A DNA stretch of 64,000 nt from Trichoplax adhaerens (taxonomy: Eukaryota > Placozoa > Uniplacotomia > Trichoplacea > Trichoplacidae). Numbering within the stretch: position 1 is the first letter of the stretch; every line of letters starts with the position of its first letter. Below, one piece after another: positions 1 through 14,060 of the stretch. Under the pieces are notes generated by a model. That model was not told the DNA's origin. It saw only the letters and a list, made by a program, of their open reading frames with translations, and did no database searches. The translations under genes and the position numbers were made by a program. Location: assembly GCF_000150275.1 (NCBI RefSeq), contig NW_002060943.1, forward strand, positions 1,819,732-1,883,731. The letters run 5' to 3'.

Positions 1-2594
1 ACGGTATCTAGCAACAAGTAGTACAATAACATAAACGATTAAAACTATAACAGTAATGATGGCTAGAACACCTCCAACAATTAATGGAGCTATACTTTGA
101 TGGAATCGTCTGTCTTGATGCTTATCTTTGGATGGACAGTAGAATACTATAATAAAATAGATATGTTAGTAAAATGCATGAAATTAATAGTTAGTTTCTC
201 ATGACTGTAAGGGAAACTACCAGATTAAACTATAGTTGCTATTATTGTTACGCTTACCTTTATAACTAAATTGGCCGTTAGTTACATCGAATGGCTGTAA
301 TTTTATATTATTTATACGTATGGAACCATCTTGAGGCTGGAATTGAAAATCATAACCCTGATGACAGACAAATGTTTGATGGCTAAAACCAGTCATTGCT
401 AAAATCAATGTCTGAGGCTTAACGTAGAGGTCAACGCTTTGATTTGAGTTTACTATATATGAGGATAGAGTAGAAATAATTTCTTATCACAATCTTTCTA
501 ATATCGTTTGAAATTTTACATTACATCAGCAAATTATTAAGTTTCAATCATTCTACCGCCCAAAGAACTAGCTCAATCTTCAGCCTATCGCATAAGACTC
601 AAGTATGCAAATGTGTTCATGTTTGAATATGAAAGGACTATTAAGTATCATACCGCACTGATCCAATATTGAAATAGATATGCTAACTATAAAAAGCTAT
701 CTACTAAATCGTGCGCCTGCTAACTGCTAAAAGATAGTAATTTGAAACTAATAATATTTTATTACTTTAGACTATCTATTTCGATAATATGTGGCTATGT
801 ATCGCCAGTGATAATAAGTTAGTAATATATAAGGATATTTATTGCATAGTTCAATTAATAAAATTAGCCAAATTACGAACTCTGTAAATTATCTTTTTAA
901 TGTTATATTCGAACATTAAACCAGACGTTAATCAGTAATCGTATAGCTGCATAATAATAGTATCATTTTTACCTGCTACTGTTTTATTTTTCGGAGATAT
1001 TATAACATCTAACTGGTCCATTTTCCATTCAGATACTGGTTTACCTGCTGGTTTATGAGTCATTTTAAACTGGAAATCGCAACTATATTGATAATAATCA
1101 TCCTTCCATTGTAACTGGAGAAAAGACGTTCCATTTTCCTGACAGTAACCACTAGCACTAGCTGTACGAGGCGCATTGACGAGTCTGTAATTTGTCTATG
1201 GAAGAAATTATAAGTATCTATGTCACAATACTGTAGTTATCGATATAGAGCGATCGTTTTCTATAACAATATTAATCTTGAATATAGAAATAGTGAGAGC
1301 ATATTGATGTTTTCGATATTGCAGTGTAACCTTATCATTGGATCGATTATAGTGCACAGTTATTAAACAGGACTTTTACCTCACCTTGATTACAGTAAAT
1401 ATAGTTTATACTGGACTACTCCTTAGTTTATGACTAAGATTAAGCTTTAATTCCCCAGAATTAGATGATAACCATTAGCATGATGTAAGTAATAGTATAG
1501 TTAGCCTTGAAGATTATAATATATCTAATTGATTACATTATGGCAGTTACCTGCTATCTTGAGAATTCTACATTATATACGAATATAAACTTGTACATAC
1601 AAATACTAAAATGATAAAATGCAATACACTACTCATGTAGCACATTATCCTGTTCTAGCTAGCGATTTTGTTGAAGGAAATCGATAACAAACATACATGT
1701 AATATAATAAATGTATCTAATTATTCGTATATTATGGCAACTTTGATTTAAAGAAAATCTTCATTGGTTTTAGTAATTGCTAATTAATTTAAAATACAGA
1801 TTGATCCGTTTGTGCTCATGCATGTTATTATATTCTACCATTGTATTTCTGGGCAAATAGGGAAGATCAGAATTGGTTAAATTCAGTTGAATGGCCATAA
1901 TGGCTAGTAAACATGCTGTTCCTTGTTCGTTATGAAGACTCCAATAGCCAACTTTAGGACCACTATTTTGGATACCTTCTGCCGTTTGAACAGTGGTAAC
2001 GCTGGATGCCGTACATGAATATATCCTAGTAATTAACACTATATCAAAATAATCAATAGATCAGTTACCTCCTTTCATGCATTCGAACCAGTGCGATCGA
2101 AACTAAAATTAAAATCTATATTTCGCTCTCCCCTTACGAGCATGAAATTCTTGATTTTTGCAATATGATATTATTATTCGTAAACTGGCCAGATTATTGT
2201 TCATCTATGATAATACTTTGGTAACTAAGCTAATAGATAATATTACAGTATTTCTAATCCAAAAGTAAATAAATGGCAACGTAAATCCTGGATGACAATT
2301 CCATCTAATATTTTTATTGGTAGAATATGCAAGATCTACCTTTCTAGAGAGGGTACTAATTTTTATGCAAAGCAATATAGAATTTGTTTAAAAATATTTG
2401 TAGGAAAGGGTGATGTTATGGGAAAAATTTTATGATAGATTTTGTAACATATAATGTTTTCGTGTTCTGTTACATTGGCAAGATAACTAGTCTCTTTTTT
2501 AAAATGAAGATAGAGCTGAGGTTAAACAAATGGCTTCTATAATCATACCTGCTATCAAAACTTGGCAAGAAAATATTTTGAATGTTGATAACAT
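1..2594 (-). CDS. LAMP-family lysosome-associated membrane glycoprotein, paralog 1 (3' end cut by window edge)
   Basis: Type I glycoprotein of the lysosomal membrane, assigned by LAMP-domain layout. Exons by splice sites and phase: 2594-2549 (signal peptide), 2038-1798, 1184-973, 398-258 and 146 to beyond base 1. The N-terminus reads MLSTFKIFSCQVLIA and continues hydrophobic into exon 2, as a signal peptide would. Four cysteines sit where the two LAMP disulfides are expected (GTACLLA, SGYCQEN, TFVCHQG, FYCPSKD); exon 3 adds another (YSCDF). The KLQPFDV segment matches the V(R/Q)xQ(A/P)F block of the family. The last visible exon encodes a transmembrane helix (IAPLIVGGVLAIITVIVL) followed by ARYR; the tail with any tyrosine lysosomal signal lies outside. 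At least 262 residues are visible. It has the same exon plan as the next gene on the same strand, so the two are old tandem duplicates. Exon 1, the exon 2 acceptor (2038 or 2025) and the weak exon 2 donor are the least certain parts. Confidence 0.72.
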
Positions 2595-5500
2595 ATTGGC
2601 TAAGACTGAATTTTTGGAGATCAATCGCAGCAAAGATTAAGATAAATACTTCGTCCAACCATACAGTCCTGATATAGTTTATCCTATTAATTTGAAACAT
2701 AGCTTAGCAATACACGTACTGTTAATGCGGAAGCTGATAGAATATCACCTTCAATTGGTAATATTAGTTGAATATGTGAAATTAAAGCTTCCCAATTTAA
2801 TAATAATACTCATCTATTCTTTCAAATATTAGATTTAATACCTTAACTTTTAACTAGCGGTCTCAAGGGAATTAGTTGTTTATCAGTCATTTTGTCATCT
2901 TAATTAATCTAATCTAGAAAATTAGAATATAAGCTAAAAATTCCCTCCAGATATACAGAGGAAGTATTTATAGTAACGATGATATTTTTGAAAAATTCCT
3001 AATTTAATGTCATATTAAGTCATAGCCTTTCTCAAGTTCTATGCTTCTATTATAGAAATAATTTAATTAATAATTTTGTTTCCGATGGTGAACATTTCAA
3101 CCAGTGATGATCAAGATGACGTCAGAAGTATGCCCTTATAGTAGACATATGATTTATTAGTCATGAAGTTGCTTGACTATTTGCTGGTCGAGAAAAGGCA
3201 TTACATATGGTAGCATATTGCTGTCTAATATCAATGAATTTTACTCTAATGGTTAAATTGGGTTAGTAGAAGTATAATAAATCAGAATATGGATTGTCTC
3301 TTATAAATTTTGATGATTTAAAATTTCTCATATAAAGTTGATTCTATAGTAATAAAAATTTGTTTTATTATAAAATAATATTGGAAGCGGTTTTAATTCT
3401 ATCACTATCTATATAATACGATTACTTACTTTAATGTATGTACTACAATGTTACTATAAAGTCTTTTAAGAATCAAGAAATTACCAGTACTTTTCTAGAT
3501 TTCATTTCGGTAGTAATTATTGATCCCATTTCTCTACGGTATCTTTGATAATAATAGCCAATATGGATGATTTTGTATATTCAGGTGTTCTACTAATTTC
3601 AGCATAAATCTACCAACTCACGATGCTATCATAACATATAGTGGGAAATATAATTAATTATATACATAATAGAAGCATATTGTTGTTTACTATACGTATA
3701 TTTTGATTTAGATTAAATATTGCGATCATATCTAATTAATTTTCATACTTTAATTTTTAGTTTATTACGAATTTCTACGTAATATTTGCATTTGCAAATA
3801 TATTATTTATTCATTTTAACTTGATAACTGTAGTTAAAATAGATATAACAATTCTTTAAATTATAGAGCATATTTTATAATTTTATTTTCATCTTTAGTC
3901 GTTCTATATTGATTTATTCTAATTTTCAGTAATAGAAAAGATTTTTATGAATAGTCGATATAACTTTGCGAGTTCTTCAGATTAATACCAGCTATTATGA
4001 TATTAAATTCTAAATTTTATCTATTAAAGCAAAGTAATAAAACAAAAGATTGAAATTCTTTGATTAATGGATTAAGTATTAGTATTTGATATTTTGAAAT
4101 TATTTATAGATTAGTTTATAATAGGTTGTGTAAATATCAAAATCTACTATCTAGATAGGAATTGATCGAATACGGCAAGAGTATTTGCAATTGTATGTAG
4201 CAAAATTGTAATTTCTATTGTAAATACTGTAGATCACAAAATAGCATTGATCGTCATTTTTTTCACTGTTAGCTAACGATTAGAAGATAATTACCAACTT
4301 AGTAGTCTTTATTTGTAAAATTTAATGCTATGATATGATAAGCTAAGCTCGAACGTGTGCTACAAGTACAAGATTAGAAAATGAAAACGATCATTTTGAG
4401 ACTTGATAAAGTTAAAACTCACACGGTCGTGAAATTTTTCCGTATTAACTATTAAATATTATACAGTTTAACGTCCCAAACATTAACAACCTGCTTTGCG
4501 AAGTTAGGAACTAGATATGTTAGATTGGTCTAGTAGTAAGCTTATTAACTGATGTCAACCAGTACTGGCAATGGTGTTGTGATTCCTATGTTGCTATAGG
4601 ATTGCTACCATATCGACCATTTACTATAAGTATCATTAAGTTAGCATAGCAAAACGGGTGGTTAATCCTGGTATTGCTACTTTACTCGAAATGAATTGCT
4701 TTTTAGACAATACTTACTTTAAAATAGTATCTAGTATTCTAGGATACAAAAAAAATTATGAAACACATATGGTATTACATCATACAGCTAGTTGTACACA
4801 ACTGCTTTCTTTCTAGACTTAATTTACCGACAAGAAAAATGCAACCGTTAACACCACATGACATCTTAACAATCTGTCGGAAAATTACATTAATTATAAA
4901 GCATCGAACTCTGAATCCCTTGCAACCTTTCAAATCTTTAATGATTGTTCTGCTTCTATATTTCATATAGTAATAAGTCTTTGAATTTGTACAGATCCAA
5001 ATTTACTATATCCTTATATCATAAAATTGGAAAGTACAGGGACAGATTTCGTTTTCACATGACTACATATAGCTATGTTCTACACGTATGCTATATTAAT
5101 CACCTGTAGAAAGATAATTCAAGCTAATCTTTTTATATCACATTTAAATACAATCATTCGACACCGTAGATAATAGAATGAGAAATAGGTCGTTTAACGT
5201 AAGTTTAAGATGATTTTAATATGTTGGACTATCTACAAGTAGATAAACCAGGCTAATCAATTTCAGATGGAATAGTAATTATTCGAAAGTATTGTGTATT
5301 TAGCAATATATTTTGAGGTCTTATAGTAATAACAACAGTTTCTCTCCAATTCTTCCTGTAGTATAAGATTGCAGTGATATTAGATACTGTAAATCAAATG
5401 TTGTCTGGATAAAGAATTCAACGACTAATTTTATCATAGGTGGATATGGATATACATAGAGACTCAATTCAGATCATATACCGGTAATAAGGGAGTATGG

Positions 5501-6499
5501 TATGTATTTTATTGTTTCTATCTTCTTTTCAAATATATAAAGCGTCAAAGGGATAAATAGAGGATAAAATAAATTATCAGTATCTTAATGGCTAAATTAT
5601 ACACCGATTAAAACAACTGTAGGATAATCATTATTCATACGATGATATCTTATCCATGCACTAATAGTAATGATAGATAGAAATGAACAAACATTATAAA
5701 CTGTCTACAAATGCCAATATGAATAACAAGGATAGCAAAGATATAATAAGAATTTAATTTAGTCTTTCAGCGTTATACATTATATTGTAACAAAGCATAA
5801 ACCATATTATTCAATAATAAGAAATGATCTATATTGATTTTCATTTAATGCAATTGTTGAGCAATTTCAATATTAAGCATTGATCTCTACTTCTTTATCT
5901 ATTGATTGAAAAGCTGTTGGTTAATCAATTAATTACGAAGTAGGATATCATAAATAAATTATTATCTATAAATGATTAAGGTTGTCCAATTGACAAAATC
6001 TATCTATCCTTATTCCTATATTCATTGATATACTGTTATATTATGATCATGAACCGTCATCTCTACCACTTAACACCATTTAATTGACTAGAATATTATT
6101 CCTATTGCAATTACAAATACAATAAAATGTCAATCGATTTTAGATTATAACTAATTCTATCTGAATATATCTGATCTTCTTGACTGAAGTGGTCGTTGAT
6201 TCCAAATATAGTTCTCATTTAGCCAAATATGCAGCTTTTATATTTGATTTGATTCAAAATGTTGTAATCCCATGTAGGAGCTTTTTCAATATTGTTATTC
6301 AGAATTTATTAACTTCTACACCAGAATAAAATGTTAAAATTGTCAAAGATTATATGGCAATTCATTCACCTTAAAATGTATTAGCTTGTTCTATATCATT
6401 AGATGATAGAAAATCATGATGTTCAAGCTGTGGTAATAAATGTATACAATGAATCTACTTACCAAACATTTATCTGGATCATAAATAGGCAGCGACCAT
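2595..6499. other. Intergenic DNA between the two LAMP genes
   Basis: About 3.9 kb of very AT-rich sequence. I see no exon with plausible splice sites and protein-like coding on either strand; open frames are short and low in complexity. It presumably holds the promoter of the downstream LAMP gene and the 3' UTR of the upstream one. Confidence 0.5.
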
Positions 6500-9400
6500 T
6501 TACATAGATTGATAGCCAGCTCGGACACGATGGCGAGAGAAAACATAAGCCAACAAAGTAATCAAGAAACTTGCTGTGATTAAACTACCGACCAGAATAG
6601 GGACGGTGTTATCCTTTTTAGGAGCAAATGGGCTATCATGGACACAATACCAGACTAATGAACAGAAATAGAATCAATAAAAATGCGATAAGAAAGCTTG
6701 AAAAAATAGGCATGGAAGCCCAAAAGATATTGTTTAATGGGTAAAATAGGCGATGATTATTTTCTAGATAATCAATCTTACGTTTAAAGCTGAATTTATT
6801 GTCAACCACATCAAATGGTTGAGCACGGACATTAACAATATCGACATTTCCCTTGTTATCCATAAAATTCAGTTTATAGCCAGTACCACAGATTAGAGAT
6901 TGATGGCTCAGTGCTTTAACTTCCTCTAAGTAGGTGCTGTTGACCTCCCCTACTTGATCGCCCATAGCTATTCCAAATTAAAAATAACTTCATTAGTTTA
7001 TATTGCTTTCATATAAGGGTATATTGCGATTAATTCTACTACCTCCTAACAAATTATCAAGAGCTAACTTACGCATAGCATCAGGAATACCACCAAGTTT
7101 GTAATTTAATTTAACAGAACGAGTTCTCCACCAATCAACCAACTTGGGTGGTACAGCTTTCAATAGATAAAAGTGAAAATGGAGCGCGAAGTCATTACCA
7201 TTGTCATGCCACATTACGGAGAAAGATGAAGTCATGTTAAATTGGCAGGTGCCTTCAGCACTAGCATTGGTTGGAACATTGGATGAAAATACCTATAGAT
7301 TCAGATAAGAATTAAAACCCAAAATTCAATAATTACACATACTATGACTAATAATGTGGGAAATACGTTCAAAAAGGCTATTTGGCATTAAAAAATATTC
7401 TTTATACTTTCAAGCCGTTTGATTAGTCTAAGAAATTAAACTAGCCTAGCCAACAATCAAACAACTTACATGGATAGCATCACTTCCAGGTACTTTGTAA
7501 AAGACATTAACTCTAATTCCCATTTGGAAAAGCATGCAAGATTGATCTTTAGAGTTGGTGATATTCCAAAATCCAGTCGGGATCGTAAGTCTATCCACAG
7601 TTGCTGTTGCTGCTGTTGCTGTTGTTGCTTTTACTGTTGCTTTTACTGTTGCTTTTGTTGCTGCTGGAGTTGCCTTTACTGTCGTAGCTGGAACTGTATC
7701 CGCAGCAAAACAGACTATAAAATTTTTTTCAAATAATGATAAATGCACATTAGACCTATTGCATTTATTCTATCGTTTTACGTAGTATTTAAAAGGTTAT
7801 GCATATAAAAGTATGTTATCAATTAGACCTGAGAAAGGTTCGGTTCGGTTCAAACCGTTTTGATCTATACATGAACCTGAACCTGAACCACTTTGACATC
7901 GTCTATCAATACATAATATGGTCTTCTTTTGTACAAGCAGCAAAATCGATCAATGTTAAACTGTGACATAATTTTTTAACTTTGAAGTGAATTCGAAAAG
8001 ACTTTCAATTATTTTTAAATAAAAATTCGATTTAGGTTAAAGTATGAGTATTGAACAGAAGTGTTCAAGAAACTTCATGCGCAGAATAGAACCAAATCTT
8101 GACTAAGACTAAATAGATACTAAGCGTAGTATAGGGGCAAGAAACAATATTGCTGCGTTTTCTTACACCAAAATAGATATTACTATTCGTGATATTTTTT
8201 GTAATCTCAGGGAATTGACGGTACAAAAACTGTTAAGCTATCTTCAGCTGTCAAGCTGTTCTGTTGGATGAAAGTAATGGCATAAAATTCCCTTCAAACG
8301 AAGCAAGAAATAAATGAATATCAATTTTGCCTTGTTTATTCATGTCTATCAGATTAATCGATCTCATTTTGTACTCCTCTCTTTTGTGAAGCAACATTCT
8401 CCCCCAAGGTTTGATAGACTGAGATGTTTTACGTTGTTAGCCGGTCTAATCTTGGAAAATCCTTCATTACGGAAGACTTAACTAGAGTTAAAATTGATTG
8501 ATATTCCATTTACTAATTACATAAATTATAAAACTACTTGTGTCATGAGTAATGCCTGCCATCAGTGCAGAATATGGATTGCTACGCGTATATCCGTAGA
8601 GTTATAGCGCAAGATATATTACAGTGTATCGATTCTTCCCAATGTCAATAGCAAAAAGAATCACCAGATGCCATAAAGTATTGCCGTACTGCATGCGGCC
8701 ATGAGGCTTACTTACACCTACAGTATACCAATTTATACTATCTCATTCAATGGCTGTTATTTCCATAGTGCCTTCAACAGTATCTTATATTATACGATAT
8801 GAAGATTGGGATTGAATGAGATTACTATCATGTTTTTGACCAGCTGACTTCAAGTTTACCATATGTCGATTAAATAAGAATAAGTCATACAATTCTATAT
8901 TAGCCAAAGATTTGTTTGAATTGCGCATGAGGTTTCCTGCTTATTAGTGTTTAATATTGTACATGTAGTCAAATGAATAATTCTTGTAAATGTCTTTTAT
9001 TTGACTGGATGTTAGATCATTTTTTGGTTTTGTTTCTCTATGGATACTCGGATATGTTGACGGATTATTTCACTACTTGAACTATAATCATTATATAGTT
9101 TGTACAATGATATTGCTTAGCATTTTTCGGTGTTTCATTAAATCGTTAGTGATTAGTAGCAAATTTCAATGAAGGAAGTCGAAATTTTCGTTATTTTTTA
9201 TCCAAGAAATAAATAGATAAATGATAGTAATAGTAAAACATATAAATACGTAAAGTAATTTTGAAATGAGACTTGATTCAATTTAATAGGAAAATATTTC
9301 ATTTAAAACAGATGCTCCTACACTAAGGCAATAGAATTGCAAAATATGTAAAAAAATATCGAATCCGTTGGCGTGGTTTTAACCTATGGAATATTTATTC

Positions 9401-10427
9401 AGTGGGTATAGTGTACGGTACAACACGGCATGTTCATGAAAGTATCAATCCTAGTGAATAACGGTACAGGATATGAGTAAAAGTAAAATAATCCCTGATT
9501 AACTTTACAAGGTATGATAGCACATCGCTATTTTGGAGTTGAAACCAGGCCAGGAATAAATTTTTTTAATGCTGTAACCATTACTTCAATCAGGATAGGA
9601 ATGAAATTTCAAAAATAGTTTAATACAATAACTATTGAGATTTCAAATCTAAACTAAGCTATCCTTTAAATTTTACACGCACAAAGTTGACTGGGAAAAA
9701 TACACTAGTTGTAAGAAATATATTGGGCAGATGAGACAAATATTCTCGTACATGAGGAATTATTCTATTGCGAAATGGTATAATGAGCTAGCAACAGGTA
9801 GAAAGAGTTTCCTTAAGATGAAATAGACCTATTCTGTGCAATACTCTTTTCAAATACATATGCAATGAATAAACCTTGTGCTTTTAAGACTGTAACCTAT
9901 TAACACTAATTGGTATGTTTTAGGAAGAAATGACTACCGGTAATTTGACATTATAGCCAAGTGTCAATGAATTTAGAAATGATTTTATAGTTACTTTAAG
10001 TGAACCGAAGTGAATTGGTTGTAAGTATAGAGTTTTTCCCATCTTTGATAGTTAATCTTTATGTTATCCGAAAAGTAATTTCCATAAAAAATGAAATACC
10101 AAGTACTGCGGATGACAGCCTGGTATTCTTCATTATTGCTAATTATTATTATAGCATATTTACTACCACAATTGCAAAAAAATTCAATTGCACAGTTCCA
10201 TGTCGAAAGGAGGGATTAGAAAATTGAGTTTAGGAAGTATTTAATAATCAGTATCAGATCATGATAAACTATGAACAAGTTAAAAAGTCGATATCATAAC
10301 TAGTAGAACTTAAAGTGAACGGATTATCTATTGCCAATTTACAAGTTCTAACATTGTCATCTTTCCAAGACTTACCAGTTAATGAACAGCATAATACCAA
10401 AACGGCTAGTGACTTGAAAGAATTCAT
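6500..10427 (-). CDS. LAMP-family lysosome-associated membrane glycoprotein, paralog 2 (complete)
   Basis: Complete five-exon gene: 10427-10376, 7714-7470, 7292-7073, 6967-6782 and 6654-6500. The parts sum to 858 nt (285 residues) with every phase matching. Exon 1 gives a clear signal peptide (MNSFKSLAVLVLCCSLT, then VCFAA). A short Thr/Ala/Lys linker follows, then one LAMP luminal domain with four cysteines (DQSCMLF, EGTCQFN, SLICGTG, LWYCVHD) and the block VNVRAQPFDV. A transmembrane helix (VPILVGSLITASFLITLLAY) leads to a short tail ending AGYQSM. That is the GYxx-hydrophobic lysosomal sorting signal, closely like the tail of vertebrate LAMP1. Asn-X-Thr/Ser sites (NITN, NASA, NMTS, NSTY) suit a glycosylated lumenal protein. 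With a single LAMP domain it is closer to CD68/DC-LAMP-sized members than to two-domain LAMP1/2. Intron 1 is long (2.7 kb). Confidence 0.88.
7602..7700. repeat. GTTGCTxx low-complexity tract inside LAMP exon 2
   Basis: Imperfect GCTGTTGCT / GTTGCTTTTACT repeats on the plus strand. Read on the minus strand they encode the LAMP linker of repeated Ala, Thr, Val and Lys. The repeat is coding, so open frames on the plus strand here (poly-Cys or poly-Val/Ala) are artefacts of it. Confidence 0.7.
7825..7890. repeat. GGTTC/GAACC cluster in LAMP intron 1; dispersed copy near 35.4 kb
   Basis: Three GGTTC units are followed about 20 bases later by three GAACC units, giving an imperfect inverted repeat. 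The leading segment (TGAGAAAGGTTCGGTTC) recurs at about 35382-35398, inside the Bcl-2 family gene intron, which suggests a dispersed repeat. Confidence 0.5.
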
Positions 10428-11282
10428 GTCTTGGATTTAGAGTTTTTTTCTCTTAAAGTCGCTCCTTTCAAAAATGGTATTTGAAAATTTATCTCGCCTT
10501 TAAGACAACGTGTAGAAGTCAGCAGATAGGACAGCACGGGGAATGGCGCAAGAGCTTTAAACTCTGAAAGTCCACACGACGCCGACTGAGATGGAATGAA
10601 TTAAGATATCATAAAAGTAAGTTTATCTCTTTATTCTAGTGCGTATTCACGGTCATATCCGTTATTGACTTTGTATAACATTTACCGGATGGCAGAAGGT
10701 TGCACTGACTTGATTCGATAATGACCATATGCTATGTTATGCGAATGCAGCTGTCATCCAATTTTCCATATTAATGCCTGGATATCATATGGCAGAAATA
10801 TTTGATTCTATTTAGTCCACGACTTGGAGCATGTTCAATCAATAGACCAGCCGATTAATTTGATATTAATTAAGGAACTATTTTAACTATCTCGATCAAT
10901 TATAATATTATTTTTTTTAATTGATATTTCCGAAGGATTCTATAATATCGAAATATTATAGATCATTATTATGTCGCACAGTGATATTGTTAGCGATATA
11001 TGAGTAGGCAGCCATTTATAAATATTCCTGTACTTTGACTCATGCGTAAGTATATTTTTCTGCAACAACATCGTATACTACTGCTGTAAATTGGCTATAT
11101 AACAGGTTCTTTTTAAATCGAAATTATTTCCCCTATTGGTATATATGCATTGCATTCTAGATACGCATATATGAGACATGTTCTATTTTTAGGTCAATTA
11201 GATCGGTTACTAATTTCTTCGATAAATTTATCTGGTTTCACTTAGTCTTTACCTCATGTAGTTTCATTGTATGTAAATGAAG

Positions 11283-11310
11283 GTCAGGGTTAGGGTTAGG
11301 ATTAGCGTTA
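11283..11310. repeat. Short interstitial telomere-like tract
   Basis: GGGTTAGGGTTAGGATTAGCGTTAG: about four TTAGGG-type hexamers, the last two degenerate. Too short to mark a telomere. Single GGGTTAGGGTT-like pieces also occur near 25250 and 28470. Confidence 0.6.
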
Positions 11311-12359
11311 GCAATAAGGTCTTATTGTATAGCAGTTATAGGAATTAAGGCATAAAAATGCTGTAAACATGTTTGTCAATATACCTCACTATGATAGTAG
11401 TGCATAATTTATGCATAGAAGTTATTGACCTAAAAGTAAAGGGCATGCCATGATAATATATAAACTCGTATGGATGTAGGTGGTATCTGTTTACTTCCTT
11501 ACCGTGCGTCTACTCATGTTCATCAGCGTGCTTTGTGGTCCGAGAGTTCCCACTAGATAGAGTGTATCTACTATTTGTATTGCATCCAGTCGTTAAATCT
11601 AACGTATAAAAACTGCCTTGTCAATCCTAAAAGTTTTCTCGCATCTTCCTACATCTATTAAGTTTCATCAATATATTTCTGCAGTAGCTAATTCTAATAA
11701 AAATTGCCTTGTGAACGTTGAAGTCTTTTTCCTTCTACTTATTTTGTATCTTCCTACACTTACTACGCTAATGACTATTTTATTAATGGATTCTTTGATT
11801 GGACTATTTAAACTATCAAGTCAAGCTGCCTTGTCAGCTCTAAATATCTTTCATCTATTTAATATCTTTGTATCTTTTTACACCAACTGCAGACTTGCAT
11901 ATTGGATAGGTAGAATTCTTTGATTTGGATAATAATAATAACCAATAAAACTATCCATTCACCCATGCATCTTTATTCTATTCAATTTTTTCGTATAGTA
12001 ACTACGGTACAACATTGAATTTTGAAAGATTCCACCGGTTATATTGTACAATCATAGTCACCTCGTCAGTTTTAAACTTCATTCTTGTAATCCATTTCCT
12101 GATATCTTATTACCCTAACTACCGTACTATTCCTTTAATAGATTCTGTTGGTTAAATTAGAGTTCTTAGCAAGTGTGAAGTAGATAAAGAACGTAATAAC
12201 TTCGAGTAAAAGATACGATTATTTATGGAATTATTTACCTACGATCATACCGCATTTCAGTGACTTGAGTACGTCATTATAAATTCAATATAGGAGAAAA
12301 TATTGTCCATTCTAAACTCTACGTCGATAGACTAGACGAATATATTAATAGATTAGATT

Positions 12360-13000
12360 CAATGGCATTCGTGTAAAACTTGATAAACTCCATTCTTATT
12401 AACGACAAATTTGATTACATAGCTAAGGTTGTTTAGTAATGAGTTATTTACTGCTATTGCCCTTGTTTGACTTATCGACCGTAATTGAACGCATTCTAAC
12501 GATTCGGTTTTTGAATTATCCATTTATTTTAAAGTAGTATCCTCTTTGATTGCACTACTAATCTAATATTATTAATAATTCTTTCTCGCTTCTTCATCTA
12601 ACTATACGGGTGTAGTGCAACGGGTTTAACATCGAAGTGAAATTCTTATTTACAGTTAGTATCGGAATTAACTTGAAGTGCTACAGTAGAATTCTATGCT
12701 TGTGTAGTTTAACATGATTGGTTGCTCGTATCCCGGCATGAGCATTCGCGTAAAACCTTAATAAACTCAATTCCCCTTGTTTACGACAAATTTGGTTCTA
12801 TTGGCAATGAACGAATGATTTATCCTTGCGACACTGATTAGCCCCAATTGTACGCGTTTTTAACGAATCTGTTGTTGAGTTATCCATTTATATTACAGTA
12901 AGATTATTCTTGATGATATTACGAGTCCAATATCATTTCTCCTTTATTAGTATTAATGCTAAATTCATTTGCAATTGGTATTTCTGCTCTATTAGTAATA
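12360..13000. repeat. Diverged direct repeat, about 378-bp period, two copies
   Basis: The block around 12363 (GCATTCGTGTAAAACTTGAT, then AACTCCATTC and ACGACAAATTTG) recurs around 12741 (GCATTCGCGTAAAACCTTAA, then AACTCAATTC and ACGACAAATTTGG). Further matches follow (GAATTATCCATTTAT against GAGTTATCCATTTAT). The copies are clearly diverged and carry no coding sequence. Confidence 0.55.
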
Positions 13001-13904
13001 ATTTAGGATAGATATGGACACCGCTTGGTTTCATTTGAATCAATTTATCTTCTGTTCTACAAATCAATCATTGATATCCATTGCAACCATAGTCCACTTG
13101 GTAAGGATGCTATTTTGAATCACTTTAGCAGTAAGAGTTTCGACTTCAGAGCTCGACCTCTTCACTGTGCACTGATAACTTTGAAGGGAACCCGTTGCTG
13201 TATGCTCGCCAAGACCATGATGGCACTTAAACGGCTGCGCTTCTTGAAATGAACAGATCGAACAACGTATACAATTGGACCTACTATGATTTTAAATTAT
13301 AAAGTTTATCTCCAAGAAATGAAATTGATCCATTTTGACAGTGCAATTGACTTATTGGACCCTGCTTTAGTGGCCACGCACAGCCACAACCATTGTACTT
13401 TATGATAAAGTCTCTTGACACTTACTGTACTGTATGCAGTATACGCGTATATATTTACTTTAGTCCCTGCTCATAAACATTTAATAATCAAGTACAGTAG
13501 CATAGTTTTGGGATCAGATCCTAACTTGGAAGAATGACCATCCTAATTTTCTTCGCAGTGGCCAAGGATACAGTACAGCCGACAATACAATTATTTTATT
13601 CATTAAAAATCGTTGACAAATTTCTACTATGCTGTTACACTGTATACAGTGCAGTGAAAATTGATTCATTGTGCTACAGTAGTACAGTACAGTTATACGC
13701 GTACATCTGATGGTAGGATCTAGTATAGTGGTCCATAGATGAGAATCTTGTTTTTCAGTACTAAAGCGTAATATCTACGTAATATCACACGTCAAATACT
13801 TTATTTGCCTTTATTTCGTTTTATTTTATAGTGATATATTCTATTCCGTTTTTCATTTTATTTTTTTTTTATTTACCGTTCAACCACCTCATAGCATACC
13901 ACTG

Positions 13905-14060
13905 GCACTCCAGTAGAACTGTCTTACAGTATATTGCACTGTAAAGTACAGTACAGTACTGTACCGTACTGTACTGTAGGGTACAACAGGAGATAGAAAC
14001 AGTACAGTCAAAGTCAAAAAAATTTTTACCCGTACAGTACTGCACATTGTATGTATATTA
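13905..14060. repeat. Dense GTACTG/CAGTAC palindrome cluster
   Basis: Runs such as ACAGTACAGTACTGTACCG built from overlapping CAGTAC/GTACTG units, which are self-complementary. Comparable clusters occur near 31070, 33380, 34180, 47190, 47320 and 54910. Confidence 0.65.

Noticed and set aside
7470-7785. Poly-Cys and poly-Val/Ala open frames on the plus strand
   Set aside because: Antisense shadows of the LAMP exon 2 linker repeat.
11618-11923. 101-codon hydrophobic open frame
   Set aside because: Leu/Ile/Phe-rich product of T-rich degenerate repeats; no motif, start context or neighbour support.
13025-13252. 75-codon plus-strand open frame
   Set aside because: No motif or splice context; ends among palindromic repeats.
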